Source: Desulfovibrio sp. (GTDB lineage Bacteria; Desulfobacterota; Desulfovibrionia; Desulfovibrionales; Desulfovibrionaceae). Taken from it: DNA of 47,040 nt. Below the pieces are notes generated by a model, which saw nothing but the letters and a program-made list of their open reading frames with translations, was not told the origin of the DNA and made no database searches. The position numbers and the translations under genes are program-made. Where the stretch lies: the NCBI GenBank assembly GCA_031279825.1, contig JAITHT010000082.1, forward strand, positions 1 to 47,040, read 5' to 3'. This document shows, in pieces, positions 43,205 through 47,040 of this stretch. The stretch's first letter is position 1; the number at the start of each line of letters is the position of its first letter.

Positions 43205-44674
43205 TTACGACGGAAAAAAGATGAAGGTCAGGATGACGAACAGCGGCACCAGGATGCCGCAGGACCAGAGCATATAGCCGAAAAAGCTCGGCATTTTCAC
43301 GTTCATCTCTTCCGCGATGGAGCGCACCATAAAGTTGGGCGCGTTGCCTATATAGGTATTGGCTCCCATAAACACCGCCCCGGCTGAAATAGCCGTCAGG
43401 GTCGGGGCCATGGTCGTCATCAGATGCTCGGCCACGGCTTTGCCTTCCAGAGGGGGAAGGGAAATGCCGCCGGCGGCGTTGAAAAATACCAGATAGGTGG
43501 GCGCGTTATCAAGAAAGCTTGACAGCGCGCCGGTGATCCAGAAGAATACGGGATTGTGCGGCACGCCGTTGGTGCTGACCAGATTGACGACGCCGGCCAG
43601 AGAGCCGTCGGCGCCCGCCTTGAGAATGGCCAGAGTCGGAATCATGCTGATAAAGATGCCGAGAAAAAGTTTGGCGACCTCTTTAATCGGTTCCCAGGTA
43701 AAATCGTTGCGTTTGCGGCATTCGTCGTCGGTAAGTTTGAGGGAAAGGCCGGCAATCGCCAGGAGCAGGCCGTCGCGGAGCATGTTTTGCAGTTCGAGTT
43801 CTATTCCATAAACAGGGAAGGTCGTGCCCGGCTGCCATATGCCGCTCATGAGCACGCTCCCCACAATGCAGCCCAGCAGGGGGATATTGATCAGGCCTTC
43901 CAGTCCCAGGGCTTCCCCGCCGCTCTCATTCTCTGGCGACGGTTTGCCCTCCTTGCGGAAGAGGATGCTGTCCAGCGCGAAGTACAGGCAGAGAAGCGCC
44001 GCCGTCATAAAGAGCATGGGTTGCATCAGGTGCGTGGAGGTCCAGAAAAAGCTTACGCCCTGCAAAAAGCCGAGAAACAAAGGGGGATCGCCTAAGGGAG
44101 TGAGCGCCCCGCCTATATTGGCCACTAAAAAAATAAAGAAGACGACGGAATGCACTTGGTACTTGCGGTGGGCATTGGCGCGCAGCAAAGGGCGGATCAG
44201 CAACATGGCCGCGCCGGTGGTTCCCAACCAACTCGCCAGCAGCGTGCCTACCAGCAGTACGCCCGAATTCACCATAGGCGTGCCGGCGAGGCGGCCTTTC
44301 AGGCGGATGCCGCCGGCGACGGTAAAGAGGGCAAAAAGCAGGATGATGAAGGGAATATATTCCAGCAGCATGGCGTGGAGCAGTTCGTAACATGCCAGGG
44401 GCAGGCCGTATGCCAGAGCGAAGGGCACAAGAAAGGCGAGCCCCCAGAAGACGGCCGTCTTGCCGAAATGGTGATGCCAGAAATGGGGCACCGCCAGGGG
44501 ACAAAGAGCGATGGACAACAGCATGCATACAAAAGGCGTTATCCAGATGACGCCGAGTTCTTTGCCCAGATTCGCGCCCATCGCGTGCAGGTCAGAGCAC
44601 AGACCTTCCTGGGGGAACAAGAATATCAGGCTGAACAGCGTAAGCGCCAGCCAGTGATAAGGGGAGGGTTTCAC
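43205..44674 (-). CDS. NhaD/ArsB-type ion transporter (probable Na+/H+ antiporter)
   Basis: 489 residues from GTG 44674, with AAGGAG 7 bases upstream; the longer upstream frame is not coding. About twelve transmembrane helices. IT-superfamily motifs: LGTTGAAMLLIRPLL, ANIGGALTPLGDPPLFLGFL, and a second half with GALSSFLDNAPTYLVFFN and GANTYIGNAPNFMVRSIAE. The repeated TPxGDP/NAP signatures fit NhaD-like sodium:proton antiporters and relatives. An initial helix (ALTLFSLIFLFPQEGLCSD) may be a signal. It is divergent from trmH. Confidence 0.85.
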   Translation of the reverse strand: MKPSPYHWLALTLFSLIFLFPQEGLCSDLHAMGANLGKELGVIWITPFVCMLLSIALCPLAVPHFWHHHFGKTAVFWGLAFLVPFALAYGLPLACYELLHAMLLEYIPFIILLFALFTVAGGIRLKGRLAGTPMVNSGVLLVGTLLASWLGTTGAAMLLIRPLLRANAHRKYQVHSVVFFIFLVANIGGALTPLGDPPLFLGFLQGVSFFWTSTHLMQPMLFMTAALLCLYFALDSILFRKEGKPSPENESGGEALGLEGLINIPLLGCIVGSVLMSGIWQPGTTFPVYGIELELQNMLRDGLLLAIAGLSLKLTDDECRKRNDFTWEPIKEVAKLFLGIFISMIPTLAILKAGADGSLAGVVNLVSTNGVPHNPVFFWITGALSSFLDNAPTYLVFFNAAGGISLPPLEGKAVAEHLMTTMAPTLTAISAGAVFMGANTYIGNAPNFMVRSIAEEMNVKMPSFFGYMLWSCGILVPLFVILTFIFFPS

Positions 44675-44821
44675 GCCGGGTCTCCTTGTTGATAAAAAAA
44701 TGAAACCGCGCAGCAACGCTGCATTGCTTTGCTGCGGGCGGGCATGTTGTTTGCAACGTTTCCTGTGGGCACCATAAGTTTTTTGTCCTTTGCCTGTCAA
44801 GCGGGGGAGTTTCCTGATACC

Positions 44822-45415
44822 ATGAGCGCCAAATGCATCACCGCGGAGCGCGCGGCCAGGATCCGCCTCGTTCTCTCCCGGCGGCAGAAGGGGCTGACCC
44901 TTGTGCTTGCCAATATCCACGATCCGCACAACGTTTCGGCTATTTACCGCAGTTGCGACGCCTTCGGCGTGCCGAACGTGCATCTTTACTATACGGATAC
45001 CCCTTTTCCCGTCCTCGGGGAGAAAAGTTCCGCTTCGGCTAAAAAATGGGTACGCACCGTGCGCCATAAGGATATGGATGCTCTCATGAATGCCCTCAAG
45101 GCGGAAGGCATGCGCGTTTACGTCACGAGTTGCAGCTCGCTTTCCCGGCCTGTGGGAGATTTGGATTTGACTCTGCCCACGGCCTTCATTCTGGGTAACG
45201 AACACAGGGGCGTGGATGCGCAACTTGTGTCCAGGGCGGACGGTGAAGTGCACATTCCCATGTACGGCATGATTCAGAGCTTTAATGTCTCTGTGGCCGC
45301 TGCCGTACTCCTTGCCGAAGCTTCGCGGCAACGCCGGGAGGTGCGGATGTACGACAGTCCTTCTTTCTCCGACGAAGAGATTGCCCTCCTGTATGCCGAA
45401 TGGGCGGCAAAATGA
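44822..45415 (+). CDS. trmH: SpoU/TrmH-family tRNA (Gm18) methyltransferase
   Basis: 197 residues from ATG 44822; GGGGGAG lies about 13 bases upstream, rather far. Transfers methyl from SAM to a ribose 2'-O, by homology guanosine 18 of tRNA. Three SPOUT motifs are visible: NIHDPHNVSAIYRSCDAFGV, TAFILGNEHRGVD, and PMYGMIQSFNVSVAAAVLLA. The C-terminal extension is short. The family assignment is firm; the exact target is inferred. Confidence 0.87.
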   Translation: MSAKCITAERAARIRLVLSRRQKGLTLVLANIHDPHNVSAIYRSCDAFGVPNVHLYYTDTPFPVLGEKSSASAKKWVRTVRHKDMDALMNALKAEGMRVYVTSCSSLSRPVGDLDLTLPTAFILGNEHRGVDAQLVSRADGEVHIPMYGMIQSFNVSVAAAVLLAEASRQRREVRMYDSPSFSDEEIALLYAEWAAK

Positions 45416-45434
45416 CGGGCGGCGCAGGAGATGA

Positions 45435-45560
45435 GAGCCTTTTCACTCTGAAAATGCTCCAAGGCAGGCAGCGTAAGCGCTGACTTACGTGCACGAGGAG
45501 CAGGCGAAACGTGTTTTCGCCGTGAACGACGAGTGCAGCGTCTCAACGTTGATCTGCTTT
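45435..45560 (+). repeat. ~125-bp MITE-like element (copy B)
   Basis: 126 bp from GAGCCTTTTCACTCTGAAAA to GTTGATCTGCTTT; best match to copy A (26755-26878, inverted): GCAGCGTAAGCGCTGACTTA, CGTGCACGAGGAG, TTTTCGCCGTGAACGACGAG. It lies 19 bases after trmH. Confidence 0.7.
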
Positions 45561-45604
45561 AGGGGAGGCGCAGGCGGCAGCCGCTTTCCGCAGGATGGCG
45601 GAAT

Positions 45605-45634
45605 GGGGCGTGAAAGCAAATGCTTCCACGCCCC
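45605..45634. terminator. Hairpin between trmH and the convergent gene
   Basis: GGGGCGTGAAAGC pairs with GCTTCCACGCCCC (one mismatch) across a 4-base loop, in the gap between convergent genes. Confidence 0.5.
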
Positions 45635-45732
45635 AAGGGGCGAGGGCAAGATGGCCCAATCCGGTTCCATTGTCGCCGCTGCTGCCGAATGGAGCGGTTC
45701 AGTTACAATGCTCCAGCCCAACCTCTCATTCT

Positions 45733-46497
45733 CTATTGTTCCACCATGGTCAAAGATTCAAGCGCGTTGGCAAAAGGATGTATGGAGCCCGGGGCAACGC
45801 CCAGTTCAGCGCTGATAAGGGAATCCAACTCTTTTTCCTGAACGCCTGACGGAGATTGATAATCCCTGTAATACCTAGCCCATAATTGCAGATACTTCAG
45901 CTCGGAAAGAGAAAAACCCCGTTTTGCGGCGCGCAACGTTTCCCAGGGCGAAGTCAGCGTGGACGCGCCGTCAAAGCCTTTTCCATCGGGAATATACACC
46001 ACCTGGGCCAATTGCCTCTCTCCCAAGGCGTTAACCGCCTTTTGACAGACAAGATTCACCATCACCACAGGAAGCCCGCTTGCTTTATGATATTTGACTG
46101 CCTCCCGGGCAGCTATGGACAACAGTTCCTTTTGTGTCGCTTCGTCCTGTTTTTCTCTCATGCCGAGAGTTACCTGCAAACGATTCCGCCCTGTCGCGGG
46201 TATGAGAATTTCTTCTTTTGCCAGAACGGTCACGCCCATGCCGTCCCCGACAGCGGAATCTCCGACGTCATCAAGAGCCGTGGGCGAAAACTCTCCTAGC
46301 TTTGAGTCTCCGGAGTCAACAAAACAGGAAAGCGCAAAAAAGACGAGAGATACCGTCAGGTAAAAAACCATGGATTTCAGTCTTGTCGGATTTTTTACGG
46401 GACAGAAACGGGGTTTCCATAAGGCGACGACAAGACAAGCCAAGGTGAGGTAAGCAAGAAAACTGAATATCGCGTACACAGCGTTCTCCTTCATCAT
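45733..46497 (-). CDS. Membrane-anchored protein of unknown function
   Basis: 254 residues. Two N-terminal transmembrane helices (YAIFSFLAYLTLACLVVALW; SMVFYLTVSLVFFALSCFV) are followed by a soluble domain of about 190 residues: RNRLQVTLGMREKQDEATQK, AAREAVKYHKASGLPVVMVN, LVCQKAVNALGERQLAQVVY, then KRGFSLSELKYLQLWARYYR. The layout recalls DUF4875-type hypothetical proteins, but I am not certain. There is no clear ribosome site at ATG 46497 or 46494. It stands alone between repeats and gives no hint of function. Confidence 0.65.
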   Translation of the reverse strand: MMKENAVYAIFSFLAYLTLACLVVALWKPRFCPVKNPTRLKSMVFYLTVSLVFFALSCFVDSGDSKLGEFSPTALDDVGDSAVGDGMGVTVLAKEEILIPATGRNRLQVTLGMREKQDEATQKELLSIAAREAVKYHKASGLPVVMVNLVCQKAVNALGERQLAQVVYIPDGKGFDGASTLTSPWETLRAAKRGFSLSELKYLQLWARYYRDYQSPSGVQEKELDSLISAELGVAPGSIHPFANALESLTMVEQ

Positions 46498-46873
46498 CTG
46501 AGGTCAATGCGTGGGGCCTACTGACAATAGGCGAAAAACTACACGTTTTTAACGCTTTTTATTCGATTTTTATATATAAAAATTGCGTCCTGCGATAGTT
46601 GTGCGCCGGCTTCCGGCGAAGCGCCGCCAAAACAATCAATAGATGTGCCGCTCTGGTAGCGGCGGCGGATATCCGCGAACCGGAGCGGGCGTTTCGGGAA
46701 ATATTCTTGTATGAAAGGCATTCCGGCGACGGTTCGAAAGCATCCGCGCACCTTGCAGTACGAGGTTTTGCAAGCGGATTTCCGCCGAACAGTCCAATTT
46801 TTGTGATACGGCTGTCCTGAGAAATCAGATGAACACATTCCCGTTACATTTTTTGTTACCGCATTGATTCCAC
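46498..46873. other. Non-coding gap
   Basis: About 375 bases with an AT-rich start (46540-46590) and several short GC-rich inverted repeats (for example near 46600-46630 and 46650-46680). No supported gene, RNA or promoter. Confidence 0.4.
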
Positions 46874-47040
46874 TTAGGCAAGAGTCTCCCCCTGCCGGAG
46901 CAGAACAACTGTGAAACGCTGCACTAGCGTATAATTGTAAAAATTTCTAATAGAATTTGTCAACTGCGCGCCTTTAATTTTTCGTTTTTTCCAGACAAAC
47001 GGTTGTGCTGTTTTGTTGTATGCTTCCTGGAAGGCCTTTA
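46874..47040 (-). mobile_element. IS630-family element, 3' end with partial transposase
   Basis: The minus strand encodes KAFQEAYNKTAQPFVWKKRK and IKGAQLTNSIRNFYN, the canonical C-terminus of an IS630 transposase. The element end lies at CTAG 46924-46927. It closely matches the remnant at 16720-16854 but has better reading frames. The expected stop (AAT-TAA in the other copy) is AAT-TAT here, so the frame runs through the element end and the repeat to TAA at 46876-46874. The rest lies outside the window. Confidence 0.8.
46898..46927 (-). repeat. Truncated end of the ~125-bp repeat (copy G)
   Basis: GAGCAGAACAACTGTGAAAC followed by GCTGCACTAG is the right end of the repeat family, cut at CTAG (46924-46927), where the IS630 element begins. 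Confidence 0.6.

Noticed and set aside
44675-45331. N-terminal extension of the antiporter frame upstream of GTG 44674
   Set aside because: The extension is antisense to trmH and lacks hydrophobic or family features; a good ribosome site supports GTG 44674.

Overview
The window looks like a chromosomal segment of a Desulfovibrionaceae-type sulfate reducer (Desulfovibrio/Bilophila relatives). This is inferred from gene content: a hydF-aspA-hydG-hydE maturation cluster for [FeFe] hydrogenase, long-type serine acetyltransferase, FlgO-like lipoproteins, a Tol-Pal protein next to lspA-ileS, and a moderately GC-rich coding style cut by AT-rich gaps. No rRNA, tRNA or CRISPR array was seen.

Layout. 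0-0.9 kb: end of an unidentified gene, then a BrnTA toxin-antitoxin pair on the minus strand whose toxin gene is frameshifted. 0.9-4.7 kb: a zinc operon behind a Zur-type operator: DUF2796 zinc protein, ABC ATPase, FtsX-like permease, DUF3299 protein and the Zur regulator. 4.8-9.7 kb: serine acetyltransferase, a broken lipoprotein gene and a 1046-residue subtilisin-type autotransporter. 9.7-12.6 kb: relaxase debris, NAD synthase and a PII-AmtB ammonium operon (minus strand). 13.4-16.3 kb: a multi-hairpin repeat leads into a FecR-domain/beta-barrel protein followed by a Slam (DUF560) outer-membrane translocon, a probable substrate/exporter pair. 16.5-23.7 kb: an IS630 remnant, then a complete trp operon (trpL-E-GD-C-F-B-A) controlled by a Trp-codon attenuator. 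23.9-30.0 kb: hydF, aspA, hydG, hydE, split by a block of four MITE-like elements. 30.5-32.5 kb: FlgO-like locus with a sigma-28-like promoter. 32.7-40.7 kb (minus): PilZ-like protein, proA-proB, cpoB/ybgF, a small membrane protein, lspA, ileS. 40.9-46.5 kb: membrane-anchored alpha/beta hydrolase, secreted metallo-beta-lactamase-fold protein, an ion/proton antiporter, TrmH, and a membrane-anchored protein of unknown function. The window ends inside a second copy of the IS630 element.

Three families of short interspersed repeats run through the gaps: a ~167-bp element made of several strong hairpins (three full copies and one palindromic fragment), a ~125-bp MITE-like element with GAGCA...ACTTTGAAA ends (at least five copies plus fragments), and IS630-derived elements ending in CTAG. 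Together with dead genes (brnT, a lipoprotein, relaxase, IS4 and IS630 transposases) they suggest a genome shaped by mobile elements and gene decay.
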